From assembly GCF_003436275.1 (NCBI RefSeq), contig NZ_QSOP01000011.1:12882-76881 (forward strand): 64,000 nt of DNA, written 5' to 3'. Source of the DNA: Collinsella sp. TM09-10AT. GTDB taxonomy: Bacteria > Actinomycetota > Coriobacteriia > Coriobacteriales > Coriobacteriaceae. How positions within the stretch are numbered: position 1 is the first letter of the stretch; every line of letters starts with the position of its first letter. Of the stretch, positions 26,190 through 34,661 are shown one piece after another. The notes below the pieces were generated by a model. The model saw only the letters and a program-made list of their open reading frames with translations, was not told where the DNA came from and did no database searches. A program made the position numbers and the translations under genes.

Positions 26190-28172
26190 ATGACCGATAG
26201 CATGCAGCAGATGGCGCTCGACACGCTCGGCGCCTATTTTGGCTACACCTCGTTTCGCCCGGGACAGGACCGCATGGTCGATGCGATTCTTGCCGGCCGC
26301 GATGCGCTGGGCGTTATGCCCACGGGTGCCGGCAAGTCCATTTGCTACCAGGTGCCCGCGCTCATGCTTCCCGGCATCACCTTTGTGGTGAGTCCGTTGC
26401 TGTCGCTTATGGAGGACCAGACCCGCGCGCTGCTCGCGGCGGGTGCGCGCCCCAGTTATCTCAACTCCAGCCTTACTCCGGCCCAGCAAAACACCGTGCT
26501 CAAGCGGGCGCGCGAGGGCCGCTACCAGCTTATGTACGTGGCGCCCGAGCGCTTGCTCGAGCCACGCTTTTTGGCCTTTGCGCAGGAGGCCGCGGCGGAC
26601 GGCGGCATTGGCGTGCCGCTCGTGGCCATTGACGAGGCCCACTGCGTGAGCCAATGGGGCCAGGATTTCCGTCCCGCCTACCTGCAGATTCGTGAGTTCA
26701 TCGATTCCCTGCCGCAGCGCCCCATCGTGGCGGCCTTTACCGCTACGGCGACTGAGCGTGTGCGCGCGGACATTCAGCAGATGCTCGGCCTGCAAAATCC
26801 CGCGACGGTGGTGACGGGCTTCGATCGCAAGAACCTCTACTTTGGCTGCGAGGAGATGGGCGACAAGGCCAAGGCAGCGTGGGTGCGCGACTATGTGATT
26901 GCGCATTCGGGCGAGAGCGGCATCGTGTATTGCTCGACCCGCAAGACGGTCGATGCGCTGGCAGGCGAGCTTGCCGAGGCGCTGGGCCCCAGCGGCATTC
27001 GCGTTGGCCGCTACCATGCCGGCATGGGCAATGACGCCCGCCGCCAAAGCCAGCGTGCCTTTATTGACGACGATCTTCAGGTGATGGTTGCCACCAACGC
27101 CTTTGGCATGGGCATCGACAAGCCCAACGTGCGCTACGTGATCCACAACAATGTGCCCGAGAGCATCGAGGCCTACTACCAGGAGGCGGGCCGCGCCGGC
27201 CGCGATGGCGATCCGGCCAGCTGCCACTTACTGTGGAACGGCAACGATTTTCGCATGCGCCGCTTTTTAATCGACCGCGGCGATGCGGCCGACGAGGCGC
27301 TCGACGACGAGCAACGCGCGTGGGCGCTCCAAAATCGATATCGTCTGCTCAGCCAGATGGAGGGCTACTGCAATACCACCGGCTGCCTGCGCGAATATAT
27401 GCTGCGCTACTTTGGCGACGAGGCCGCGGCCGAGCATGCTGCTGCGGCTGGTGCGGGCGCCACCGCCACGGACGAAGCCGAGGGCTGCGGCAACTGCAGC
27501 AACTGCCTCACGCAGTTCGAGGTCGAGGACGTCACCGATATGGCCCGCGCTGCCGTGCGCTATGTGGCCACGCGTCCCATGCGTTTTGGCAAGTCGCTGA
27601 TCGCCGACGTGCTCCACGGCGGCAACACCGAGCGCATTCGCCAGATGCATCTGGACGAGGACCGCGGCTACGGTGAGCTGTCGAGCGAATCGGTCGGGCG
27701 CATCAAGGACATCATCGGGCAGCTGTGCGGCCGCGGTTATTTGGCCACCTCGCAGGGGCAGTACCCGGTCGTGGGGCTGGGCCCGCGTGCCGGCGAGGTC
27801 GAGGACGAGGCGTTCGCCTTTACCGTTAAGCGTCGCGCGTCCAAGCGCAAGGCCTCGGCCCGCGCCCGCCGCGCGGTGGATCTGCTGCGCGAGGAGGCCG
27901 AGCTGGATCAGCGCCCGCGCGTGGGCGACGATGCCGAGCTGTTCGAGCGCCTGCGTGCCTTGCGCAAGGAGATCTCGACCGAGCTGGAGATGGCGCCGTA
28001 TATGGTCTTTTCCGACAAGGCTCTGCGCGGCCTGTGCCGCCTGCGCCCTCAAACGCGCGAGGAGCTGATCCGGGTCAACGGCATTGGCGAGAAAAAGGCC
28101 GACGCCTTTGGCGAGCAGTTTATGGCGGCGATTGAAGAGTTTGAGTCCGAGCATGCACGGGATGGAGCGTAA
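26190..28172 (+). CDS. recQ: ATP-dependent DNA helicase RecQ
   Basis: 660 residues. Helicase motifs: the FRPGQ motif 0, Walker A MPTGAGKS, DEAH, and the C-terminal QEAGRAGRDG. The zinc-binding region has NTTGCLREYMLRYF and CGNCSNC, followed by the RQC winged helix. The HRDC domain occupies about 580-655. RecQ unwinds recombination intermediates and fork structures. Its stop codon shares bases with the start of the next GntR gene, so the two are probably cotranscribed. An Ala-rich insert (about 410-435) lies in the zinc region. Confidence 0.95.
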   Translation: MTDSMQQMALDTLGAYFGYTSFRPGQDRMVDAILAGRDALGVMPTGAGKSICYQVPALMLPGITFVVSPLLSLMEDQTRALLAAGARPSYLNSSLTPAQQNTVLKRAREGRYQLMYVAPERLLEPRFLAFAQEAAADGGIGVPLVAIDEAHCVSQWGQDFRPAYLQIREFIDSLPQRPIVAAFTATATERVRADIQQMLGLQNPATVVTGFDRKNLYFGCEEMGDKAKAAWVRDYVIAHSGESGIVYCSTRKTVDALAGELAEALGPSGIRVGRYHAGMGNDARRQSQRAFIDDDLQVMVATNAFGMGIDKPNVRYVIHNNVPESIEAYYQEAGRAGRDGDPASCHLLWNGNDFRMRRFLIDRGDAADEALDDEQRAWALQNRYRLLSQMEGYCNTTGCLREYMLRYFGDEAAAEHAAAAGAGATATDEAEGCGNCSNCLTQFEVEDVTDMARAAVRYVATRPMRFGKSLIADVLHGGNTERIRQMHLDEDRGYGELSSESVGRIKDIIGQLCGRGYLATSQGQYPVVGLGPRAGEVEDEAFAFTVKRRASKRKASARARRAVDLLREEAELDQRPRVGDDAELFERLRALRKEISTELEMAPYMVFSDKALRGLCRLRPQTREELIRVNGIGEKKADAFGEQFMAAIEEFESEHARDGA

Positions 28173-28939
28173 TGATGGCAGCCGATAGCAAGACCGAACG
28201 TTCCGAGCGCGCCGAGGTGTCCGCCGTGCCGCTGTACCAGCAGGTTATGGACGACCTAAAGGGCGAGATCGCGCGCGGCGTGTACGCGGCCGGCTCGCGT
28301 ATTCCTTCCGAGATGGAGCTCGCGAAGTCCTACGGCGTGGGACGCATCACCGTGCGCCGCGCCATCGAGGAGCTGTCGCGTGCGGGGTATCTCAGCCGCC
28401 AGCAGGGGAGGGGTACCTTTGTGTGCGCTCCCAAGCTCAAGCGCAAGATTCGCCAGAAGGGTGACGTCCAGAGCTTTACCGAGGGTTGTGCTGCCAACGA
28501 CATGGTGCCGGGTGCGCGTCTGGTGTCGCGCACGGTGGTCGCAGCGACGCACGAGGATGCGGCGTTTTTTGGGGTGGAACCCGGCTGTGAGCTTATCGTG
28601 GTCGAGCGCGTGCGCACGGCCGACGGCGTGCCCGTCATGCTCGAGAACAACGCCTTTGTGCTCGCCGACCATCCCTACCTGCAGACGCTTGCCGATAAAG
28701 ACCTCGCCGATAACTCGATCTTTGCGCTCGTTGCAGAGCATTCGGGCCGCGCGCCGCTCAAGTCCGATCCCTGCACCGTGGAGATTGCGCTTGCCGATGC
28801 TCAGGCGGCCCCGCTGCTGGAGGTGCCGGTCGGCGAGCCGCTCTTTTATATGGAGGCGTACTTTACCGATGCAGACGAGCGCCCCCTGCTGCTCGGGCGC
28901 CAAAAGATCGTGGGCTCGCGCTACGTGTTCGACATCTAA
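28172..28939 (+). CDS. GntR-family (HutC/UTRA) regulator 3
   Basis: 255 residues: winged helix (RIPSEMELAKSYGVGRITVRRAIEEL), QQGRGTFV hinge and UTRA domain ending RQKIVGSRYVFDI. It closely resembles regulator 2. ATG 28172 overlaps the recQ stop; ATG 28175 is an alternative. The deglycase gene at 29084 follows after 144 bases that contain two copies of a 17-mer, so this protein probably controls that gene. Cotranscription with recQ looks accidental. Confidence 0.85.
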   Translation: MMAADSKTERSERAEVSAVPLYQQVMDDLKGEIARGVYAAGSRIPSEMELAKSYGVGRITVRRAIEELSRAGYLSRQQGRGTFVCAPKLKRKIRQKGDVQSFTEGCAANDMVPGARLVSRTVVAATHEDAAFFGVEPGCELIVVERVRTADGVPVMLENNAFVLADHPYLQTLADKDLADNSIFALVAEHSGRAPLKSDPCTVEIALADAQAAPLLEVPVGEPLFYMEAYFTDADERPLLLGRQKIVGSRYVFDI

Positions 28940-28948
28940 CATCCACGA

Positions 28949-28965
28949 ATAGAACAATATGGAAC
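28949..28965. promoter_or_regulatory. Operator candidate C1 (ATAGAACAATATGGAAC)
   Basis: This 17-mer recurs at 29011-29027, matching at 14 positions. It begins 10 bases after the regulator gene. Confidence 0.6.
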
Positions 28966-29005
28966 AAATTTGCCGCAATGACTTCACCTGCGACAGCTTG
29001 CGTGC

Positions 29006-29027
29006 TATAAATAGGACAACATAGAAC
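29006..29027 (+). promoter_or_regulatory. -10 box and operator candidate C2
   Basis: TATAAA (29006-29011) fits a -10 box. The 17-mer ATAGGACAACATAGAAC (29011-29027) overlaps it, so binding there would block transcription of deglycase 3. Confidence 0.55.
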
Positions 29028-29083
29028 GACCGCAGGTACGAGCTGTCGTCGCTCAAAGCCGCCCCACAAGGAGGAACATCAGG

Positions 29084-30052
29084 ATGAACGCACATGATCT
29101 GGTTCAGGAAATTATCGAGCGCAAGGGCAAGATTGAGAACGTTTTTTGGATTGCCTGCGGCGGTTCGATGATCGACCTGATGCCGGCCAACGAGCTGCTC
29201 AAGCGCGAGGCGACCACGTTTACCTCGACGGTTTACACGGCGCGCGAGTTTTGCCTGATGGCCCCCAAGAGTCTTGGCGAGAAGTCACTCGTCATCGCCT
29301 GCAGCCACAGCGGCAATACGCAGGAGGTCGTCGACGGTTGCGAGATGGCGCTGGCAGCCGGTGCCGAGGTCGTGGCCATGACCGACTGCGAGGGCTCCAA
29401 GATTGATAACGGCAAGTGGACCACCTGGGTCTACCCTTGGGGCGAGGGCGTGTCGCAGGCCGAGGTGCCGCAGGGCATCGGCGCTCTGATCGCCGCCGAA
29501 CTGCTCCACCAGCAGGAGGGTTACGAGGCGCTCGCCGACATGTACGCCGGCCTTAAGCAGATGGACGCGCTGCTGCCCGCCGCCCGCGAGAAGGTCAACG
29601 CCGAGCTGGGCGATCGCTTTGCCGAGCTCTGCCAGAAGCACAAGTTCTTCTACATCCTGGGCTCGGGCCCCAACTTTAGCCAGACCTACGCCATGGCCAT
29701 CTGCTCGCTCATGGAGATGCAGTGGCAGCACTGCTGCTACATCCATTCCGGCGAGTACTTCCACGGTCCCTTCGAGGCCACCGAGCCCGGCGTGTTCTAC
29801 TTTGTGCAGCTCGGATCGGGTGAGTGCCGCCCCATGGAGGAGCGCGCACTTGCGTTCCTCAACACGCACACCGATACGGTCATGGTACTCGATGCGCTCG
29901 AGTACGGCCTGGGCGACGTGCCCGCCAGCGTGCGTTCGTTCTTGGAGCCGATCTTCTTCTACGCGATGAGCTGCGAGCTGCGCGCCGCCCGCGGCAAGGT
30001 GTTCGACCACAGCCCCGAGGTTCGTCGCTACATGGGCATCGAGCAGTACTAA
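29084..30052 (+). CDS. SIS-domain sugar-amine 6-phosphate deglycase, paralogue 3
   Basis: 322 residues. Two SIS halves begin at VFWIACGGSMID and FFYILGSGPN; CSHSGNTQEV is the phosphate-binding loop. Glu211 and His227 keep the E-x15-H spacing, and HSGEYFHGPFEA is the closest of the four paralogues to FrlB (SGEFRHGP). The end is VRRYMGIEQY. No transporter is adjacent, so substrate must come through one of the PTS systems or another permease. The ribosome site is AAGGAGG. A strong terminator follows. Confidence 0.82.
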   Translation: MNAHDLVQEIIERKGKIENVFWIACGGSMIDLMPANELLKREATTFTSTVYTAREFCLMAPKSLGEKSLVIACSHSGNTQEVVDGCEMALAAGAEVVAMTDCEGSKIDNGKWTTWVYPWGEGVSQAEVPQGIGALIAAELLHQQEGYEALADMYAGLKQMDALLPAAREKVNAELGDRFAELCQKHKFFYILGSGPNFSQTYAMAICSLMEMQWQHCCYIHSGEYFHGPFEATEPGVFYFVQLGSGECRPMEERALAFLNTHTDTVMVLDALEYGLGDVPASVRSFLEPIFFYAMSCELRAARGKVFDHSPEVRRYMGIEQY

Positions 30053-30104
30053 GTAACGGGAAAACCATTCACCTTCGATTCGCAAGGGCGCAGCGCGAGT
30101 CAAA

Positions 30105-30145
30105 AAAGCGGGCCGCGCCGATGGGTTTCCGGCGCGGCCCGCTTT
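30105..30145. terminator. Bidirectional terminator between deglycase 3 and the dehydrogenase
   Basis: The stem AAAGCGGGCCGCGCCG/CGGCGCGGCCCGCTTT is 16 bp with a 9-base loop, flanked by A- and T-rich ends. It lies between convergent genes. Confidence 0.85.
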
Positions 30146-30187
30146 ACATGGCGTCCGTATGAGCGAGGTGTCGCGTCAAGCGGCGGC

Positions 30188-31165
30188 CTACTTTGCGTCG
30201 TAGGCCTCGGCATCCCACCAGTCGAGCTGGGCGATGTTGTCGCGGATGTGCTGGCAGCTCTTGTGGAAGCCCTCGAGCTCGTACTCGGACAGGTCGAGCG
30301 TGTAGACCTCCTCGACGCCCTCGGCGCCGATCACACACGGCAGGGACGTGAAGATGCCCTCCTCGCCATACTGGCCGGTCATGAGCGTGGAGGCGGAAAG
30401 CACGGCGTGCTCGTTGTGCAGAACGGCAGCGCAGACGCGCGCGGCGGAGTTGGCGACGGCGTACTCGGTGCACTGCTTGCCCTGGTAGGTCACATAGCCG
30501 CCCTTGCGCGCGAGCTCCTCGACCTCCATGTGGTCAAAGGCGTACTTGTCGGGGTTCTCGGCCTGAAGCTCGTTGAGGCTCTTGCCGGCGATGGTCGCGG
30601 CCTTAAAGGCAGCCAGCTGGCTAAAGCCGTGCTCGCCGATCATGTAGGCGTCGATGGACTTGGGGCTCACGCCGACCTTCTTGGAGATCTCGGTGCGCAG
30701 GCGGGCGGAATCCAGACCGCAGCCCGAGCCGATGATCTTCTTGGGATCGTAGCCGGTCAGGTGCCACAGCTCGGTGCATACGACGTCGCAGGGGTTGGAG
30801 ATGCTCACAAAGATGCCGTCAAAGCCGGCGCCGACGATGCGCTTGGCAAAGGTGCGGGCGGCGTCGGTGGTAAAGAACAGCTCGCCGTCGCGGTTGCCGG
30901 CGGCCAGCGCGACCTTGCCGGCGGCGTTGACGATGACGTCGCAGCAAGCCAGCTCCTCGTAGTGGTCGTAGCAGTTGACGATTTTGGTGTTATACGGGAC
31001 AAACGAAAGGGAGTCGCGCAGGTCCTGGACCTCGGACGTCACCTTGGCCTCGTTGATATCGCATAGGTACAGCTCATCGGCAATGCCTTGCATAAGCAGG
31101 CTGTTGGCGACATGTGCTCCTACGTGGCCCTGGCCGACCACACCGATCTTACGCGTCTGGTACAT
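30188..31165 (-). CDS. L-2-hydroxyacid dehydrogenase (lactate/hydroxyisocaproate type)
   Basis: 325 residues. The NAD-binding loop is GVVGQGHVGAHVA; SNPCDV and Arg155 (DSARLR) follow, and catalytic His179 lies in GEHGFSQ. The substrate loop reads AAGKVALAAGN instead of the AGAPQKPGETR of true L-lactate dehydrogenases, and EELARKGGY resembles L-2-hydroxyisocaproate dehydrogenase. It reduces a 2-oxo acid to an L-hydroxy acid with NADH, either as a fermentative sink or in branched-chain amino acid breakdown. Start 31165 has AAAGGA upstream. Pyruvate remains a possible substrate. Confidence 0.88.
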   Translation of the reverse strand: MYQTRKIGVVGQGHVGAHVANSLLMQGIADELYLCDINEAKVTSEVQDLRDSLSFVPYNTKIVNCYDHYEELACCDVIVNAAGKVALAAGNRDGELFFTTDAARTFAKRIVGAGFDGIFVSISNPCDVVCTELWHLTGYDPKKIIGSGCGLDSARLRTEISKKVGVSPKSIDAYMIGEHGFSQLAAFKAATIAGKSLNELQAENPDKYAFDHMEVEELARKGGYVTYQGKQCTEYAVANSAARVCAAVLHNEHAVLSASTLMTGQYGEEGIFTSLPCVIGAEGVEEVYTLDLSEYELEGFHKSCQHIRDNIAQLDWWDAEAYDAK

Positions 31166-31220
31166 ATATGTATCCTTTCGGCCGAGTTTTTCGCGTCGAA
31201 CCATTGTAGCGTCCTGCTGC

Positions 31221-31240
31221 CACTTTGCTAAGCTAAAGTG
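31221..31240. promoter_or_regulatory. Palindrome in the dehydrogenase/metA divergent region
   Basis: CACTTTGCTAAGCTAAAGTG has matching CACTTT/AAAGTG ends and a near-symmetric centre. It may be an operator for the divergent dehydrogenase gene. I see no SAM riboswitch before metA. Confidence 0.35.
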
Positions 31241-31376
31241 CCGTAGATTTTTGGGACATGCTTTAATCTCTACTTTTGGAGTGATTTGGGCCGCTGACGG
31301 CATCGCTGGACGATGTGCTCGCGCGGATGGGGCCGGTCGTTGTACCATAGCTGCAACTGACTCGTAAGGAGCTTCC

Positions 31377-32303
31377 ATGCCCATTCGCATTCCCGACGCC
31401 CTCCCTGCCGCCGCGCAGCTCGAGAGCGAGAACATCTTTGTCATGACCGAGTACCGCGCGCTGCACCAGGACATCCGTCCGCTGCGCGTGCTCATCCTCA
31501 ACCTCATGCCCACCAAGATCGCCACCGAGACGCAGATCATGCGCAAGCTCTCCAACACACCGCTCCAGGTGGAGGTGGACCTGCTGCGCACCAAAACGCA
31601 CGAGGCCACGCACGTGAGCGCCGGCCACCTGGAGACGTTCTACCGCACGTTCGACGACATTCGCGACATCCACTACGACGGCCTGATCATCACGGGCGCG
31701 CCCGTGGAACAGATGCCGTTCGAAGAGGTCGACTACTGGCCCGAGCTCTGCCAGATCATGGACTGGTCCACCACGCACGTGCACTCTACGCTGCATATTT
31801 GCTGGGGCGCACAGGCGGGGCTCTACCATCATTACGGTATCCAGAAGCACGACCTGCCGGCAAAGGCGAGCGGCGTGTTCGAGCATTATCTGGTGAAGCC
31901 GCAAAGCCCGCTGGTCCGCGGTTTCGATGACCGTTTCTATGCCGTGCATTCGCGCAACACCGATGTGCGCCGCGAGGACGTGGAAGCCGAGCCGCAGCTC
32001 GAGGTCGTGGCCGTGTCTGACGAGGTAGGCCTGTACATCGTCAAGTCGACCGACAGCCGTCGCTTCTTTGTATTTGGCCACCCCGAGTACGATACCGACA
32101 CGCTGCGCCTGGAGTACGAGCGCGACGTGAAGCGTGGGCTTGACCCAGAGGTGCCGGCGCATTACTTCCCGGGCGACGACCCCACCGCCGAGCCGCGTAA
32201 CGTCTGGCGCAGCCAGGCTCAGCTGTTCTACACCAACTGGCTCAACTACTACGTCTACCAGACCACGCCCTACGACCTGGCCCGCGCCGGCGAGGAGCAC
32301 TAG
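31377..32303 (+). CDS. metA: Homoserine O-acyltransferase MetA, probably acetyl-CoA-specific
   Basis: 308 residues of the MetA family. The nucleophile is Cys142 in [15 protein letters not shown]; His and Glu in FGHPEYD complete the site. Residue 111 is Glu ([10 protein letters not shown]). From published work on the Bacillus enzyme, Glu111 favours acetyl-CoA, whereas E. coli has Gly and uses succinyl-CoA. The product is therefore predicted to be O-acetylhomoserine for methionine synthesis. The stop codon is followed in frame by 31 Ala/Val-rich codons (32304-32396), so the C-terminus may vary between strains. Confidence 0.92.
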   Translation: MPIRIPDALPAAAQLESENIFVMTEYRALHQDIRPLRVLILNLMPTKIATETQIMRKLSNTPLQVEVDLLRTKTHEATHVSAGHLETFYRTFDDIRDIHYDGLIITGAPVEQMPFEEVDYWPELCQIMDWSTTHVHSTLHICWGAQAGLYHHYGIQKHDLPAKASGVFEHYLVKPQSPLVRGFDDRFYAVHSRNTDVRREDVEAEPQLEVVAVSDEVGLYIVKSTDSRRFFVFGHPEYDTDTLRLEYERDVKRGLDPEVPAHYFPGDDPTAEPRNVWRSQAQLFYTNWLNYYVYQTTPYDLARAGEEH

Positions 32304-32396
32304 GCCGCGGCCGTGGCTGCCGCTGTGGCGGTGGCAGCTGCTATGGCTGTGGCGGTTGCCGTATCTGTTGCCGTGACCGCTGCCGTGTCTGCTGCG
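32304..32396 (+). repeat. Low-complexity GCC/GTG tract in frame after metA
   Basis: Ninety-three bases of near-hexameric GCTGTG/GCCGTG repeats follow the metA TAG without a frame break and end at TGA (32397-32399). If translated they would read almost only Ala and Val. It is either a former C-terminal extension or slippage-prone spacer. Confidence 0.6.
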
Positions 32397-32397
32397 T

Positions 32398-32521
32398 GAT
32401 GAGCGTGGAAATCCGGACACACGAGCGTGGATAATCGGACGTTTGCAACGTGAGCGTGGATAATCTCCCGTTTTTGGCTCACAAGGGGTCTCAAAGCGGG
32501 AGATTTTCCACGCTCATTTTT
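32398..32521. repeat. GAGCGTGGA repeat cluster 1
   Basis: Units GAGCGTGGAAATCCGGAC, GAGCGTGGATAATCGGAC and GAGCGTGGATAATCTCCCG occur in a row. The third pairs with CGGGAGATTTTCCACGCTC (32497-32515), followed by T-run, so it can act as a terminator. Most of the 507 bases between metA and the next gene are repeat; I see no further gene. Confidence 0.75.
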
Positions 32522-32722
32522 TGCAGCTGCCGTACCGTCGGCATCATCACGCGTTGAGTACATGCGGACTACATCGCAAACTAGGTAGTTTTGATCCACG
32601 GCATATTTTCTTTCAATGAAGTCGGTGGCTTTTGAGGCTCAAAATGTGGAGACAGGGACCTCTGGACAACCGCTCTACCTGCAGATATGGAGCATTGGCC
32701 TAAAACATCCAAAACCGTCAAG

Positions 32723-32754
32723 CATTTGGTCAGCTGCTGGACAGTATTTGGTCA
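32723..32754. promoter_or_regulatory. ATTTGGTCAG direct repeats before the AbiEi-like gene
   Basis: ATTTGGTCAG occurs at 32723-32732 and 32745-32754, two helical turns apart, about 60 bases before the start codon. AbiEi-type antitoxins repress their own promoters, so this may be the operator. Confidence 0.4.
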
Positions 32755-32810
32755 GACTTCGCATGAAACCGTCTGGTACGTTGGCGCCGTTCCAAGAGTT
32801 GGGAGGCGAC

Positions 32811-33773
32811 ATGGCAAACGCGACGGCGAATCAAAGACTTACAGGCCACATTAAAGCGTGCGAGCAGCAGATGAGCTGCGTGTACGCGCGCACGACGGCG
32901 GAGGCAAAGCAGATTGAGCGGCGGGTGGCGGCGGGAAGTCTCGAAGTGGTCATGCCGGGACTGTATGCGCGTCCGGAATACTGGTCCGAGCTCAAGTTTC
33001 GGCAGCGTTATCTGCATCGGGTGCGGGCGCTTGCGCAAAAGCACCCCGACTGGACGTTTTGCTCCTATACGGCGGCCGTTGTCTATGGTCTTTCGGTTTC
33101 GCATGCCAATTTGACGCACATCCATATCGCCGCGATGCCGGCGCAATCGACGACGCCAGGCTCTCAAGTCGTTCGCCATCGGTATGCTTATCGGACACGG
33201 GCCAGCGAGATGGATATTGCCGTGACCGATATCGATCAAACGATTGCGGATTGCCTGGTCGATGCATCGTTTGTCGAAGGGCTGATCATTGCGGACTCGG
33301 CGCTCCATGAGCAGCTTTTGTCGAAGGAACATCTCATTGAGGCAGTTAACAAGCTCGGCTTGAATCGCCGCGGTGTTGTGACGGCGCGCAGGGTTGCACG
33401 GTGTGCCGACGGCCTGTCGGAAAGCGGCGGCGAGTCCAAGGCGCGGGCGCTGATGATCGAACGAGGCTGGCAGGTTCCGGAGCTGCAAGTTGAGCTGTTC
33501 GATCCGGTTGAGCCGGGAAGGCCGTATCGCGTTGACTATTTGTGGCGCGTGGGTGACCGGTTGATTATTGGGGAGTTCGACGGATTCGTTAAAAGCGAGA
33601 AGGCGGCGGAGGAGGGCAAGCTTGCAAAGGCGCAATTTGATGAGCGCCAGCGCGAGTCGAGGCTTTCGCTGCTCGATAACTGTAAGATTGTGCGCTTGTG
33701 CTGGGATGATCTAAGGGACCCGACAAAGCTCGATCGCAAGCTCAAGGTTGCCGGCGTGCCGCGTGCATGCTGA
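32811..33773 (+). CDS. AbiEi-antitoxin-like protein with nuclease-fold C-terminus
   Basis: 320 residues. Residues 1-60 resemble the AbiEi winged helix (AEAKQIERRVAAGSLEVVMPGLYAR). The middle resembles the AbiEi C-terminal antitoxin fold (WTFCSYTAAVVYGL). The C-terminus (VDYLWRVGDRLIIGEFDG, then VRLCWDDLRDP) looks like a DUF559/PD-(D/E)XK-type domain. No AbiEii nucleotidyltransferase toxin is adjacent, so it is not a normal type IV toxin-antitoxin pair. ATG 32811 follows GGGAGG. GC and codon use differ from neighbours and it is flanked by GAGCGTGGA repeats, which suggests an accessory insertion. Confidence 0.6.
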   Translation: MANATANQRLTGHIKACEQQMSCVYARTTAEAKQIERRVAAGSLEVVMPGLYARPEYWSELKFRQRYLHRVRALAQKHPDWTFCSYTAAVVYGLSVSHANLTHIHIAAMPAQSTTPGSQVVRHRYAYRTRASEMDIAVTDIDQTIADCLVDASFVEGLIIADSALHEQLLSKEHLIEAVNKLGLNRRGVVTARRVARCADGLSESGGESKARALMIERGWQVPELQVELFDPVEPGRPYRVDYLWRVGDRLIIGEFDGFVKSEKAAEEGKLAKAQFDERQRESRLSLLDNCKIVRLCWDDLRDPTKLDRKLKVAGVPRAC

Positions 33774-33796
33774 GGCGGTGGCAGGGCGTTAGGCTG

Positions 33797-33969
33797 CACG
33801 AGCGTGGAAATCCGGACGGATGAGCGTGGGAATTTAGACGCGATTTGGTTGAGCGTGGATTTTCGGACACACGAGCGTGGATTATCGGACGTTTGAATAA
33901 TGAGCGTGGATAATCTCCCGTTTTTTGCCCCCGAACAGGCCCAAAGTGGGAAATTTTCCACGCTCATTT
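33797..33969. repeat. GAGCGTGGA repeat cluster 2
   Basis: Five units of about 18-20 bases: GAGCGTGGAAATCCGGAC, a diverged unit, GAGCGTGGATTTTCGGAC, GAGCGTGGATTATCGGAC and GAGCGTGGATAATCTCCCG. The last pairs with 33948-33966 and is followed by T5. The terminal hairpin matches cluster 1 closely. Confidence 0.75.
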
Positions 33970-33993
33970 TTGTGGGGTGCAGCGTGCCAGCCG

Positions 33994-34590
33994 TTAGGCG
34001 CTGATGATGTGAGGTAGCGGCAGGTCGTGGACGTCGGTGGGAACGCCGTCGACACGCTGCTCGTCAAAGGCGATGCCGATGATCTGGCATGCGGGTGAGA
34101 GCATGGGCAGGTAGCGGTCGTAGCAGCCGCCGCCGTAGCCCAGGCGCGCGCCGGCGTGGTCGAAGGCTACAAGGGGCACGATGATCATGTCGAGAGCCTT
34201 GGCAGGCACGATGGGGAAGTGGTCGCTGTCGACGTGCATGGCTGCGAAGGCCCGCGTGGGGCGGGCGATAAACGGGGCCTCGGACGCATCGCCGGCAGCA
34301 ACTGCCCGCATGCACATGCGCTGGCCGCAAGCCACGGCGTCTGTTGCCGAGAGCATGCACGGATAGGCTACGCGCCAGCCACGTTTGGCGGCCGCAGCGG
34401 CAAACGCGGCTGAGTCGACTTCGGAACCCATCGCGGCATAGACGGCAACGGTGTGCGGCGCCGCGGCATCCAAGCGGCCCAGCAGCTCAACCAGCCGCGC
34501 ACAGATAACGGCAGACTTCGCCGCCCGCAAGTCCAAATCAAGAGCATCGCGCCGAGCAATCACCGCCCGCCGCAACTCAGCCTTGTCCAT
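33994..34590 (-). CDS. 5-formyltetrahydrofolate cyclo-ligase
   Basis: 198 residues. MDKAELRRAVIARRDAL is the family opening. The middle gives VAVYAAMGSEVDS, the late VPLVAFDHAGARLGYGGGCYDRYL is the ATP/folate-binding signature, and IGIAFDEQ follows. It converts 5-formyl-THF to 5,10-methenyl-THF with ATP. ATG 34590 has GAGGA at proper spacing. Just upstream lies copy 4 of the CCTACCAAAA palindrome, so its mRNA leader carries that hairpin. Confidence 0.92.
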   Translation of the reverse strand: MDKAELRRAVIARRDALDLDLRAAKSAVICARLVELLGRLDAAAPHTVAVYAAMGSEVDSAAFAAAAAKRGWRVAYPCMLSATDAVACGQRMCMRAVAAGDASEAPFIARPTRAFAAMHVDSDHFPIVPAKALDMIIVPLVAFDHAGARLGYGGGCYDRYLPMLSPACQIIGIAFDEQRVDGVPTDVHDLPLPHIISA

Positions 34591-34604
34591 CCCGGCTTCC
34601 TCTC

Positions 34605-34654
34605 CCAAACCTACCAAAAAGGGCAGGTTTATTTTGGCAGGTTTTATCTGGGCA
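34605..34654. repeat. CCTACCAAAA palindrome family, copy 4
   Basis: AACCTACCAAAA (34608-34619) and TTTTGGCAGGTT (34632-34643), flanked by TATCTGGG, so it is inverted relative to copies 2 and 3. It sits 15 bases before the start of the cyclo-ligase gene, as copy 2 does before the HAD gene. Confidence 0.75.
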
Positions 34655-34661
34655 AATGTCG

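Noticed and set aside
26100..27227. Antisense frame across recQ
   Set aside because: RecQ domains are complete on the plus strand; the antisense frame is a GC shadow.
31166..31376. SAM riboswitch before metA
   Set aside because: I see none of the conserved cores and no terminator/antiterminator pair; only a short palindrome is present.
32616..32810. N-terminal extension of the AbiEi-like protein from an upstream ATG
   Set aside because: The upstream start has no ribosome site and the extension covers direct repeats that look regulatory; ATG 32811 has GGGAGG.
32398..33969. GAGCGTGGA clusters as CRISPR
   Set aside because: Units are degenerate, too closely and irregularly spaced, and end in terminator-like hairpins.
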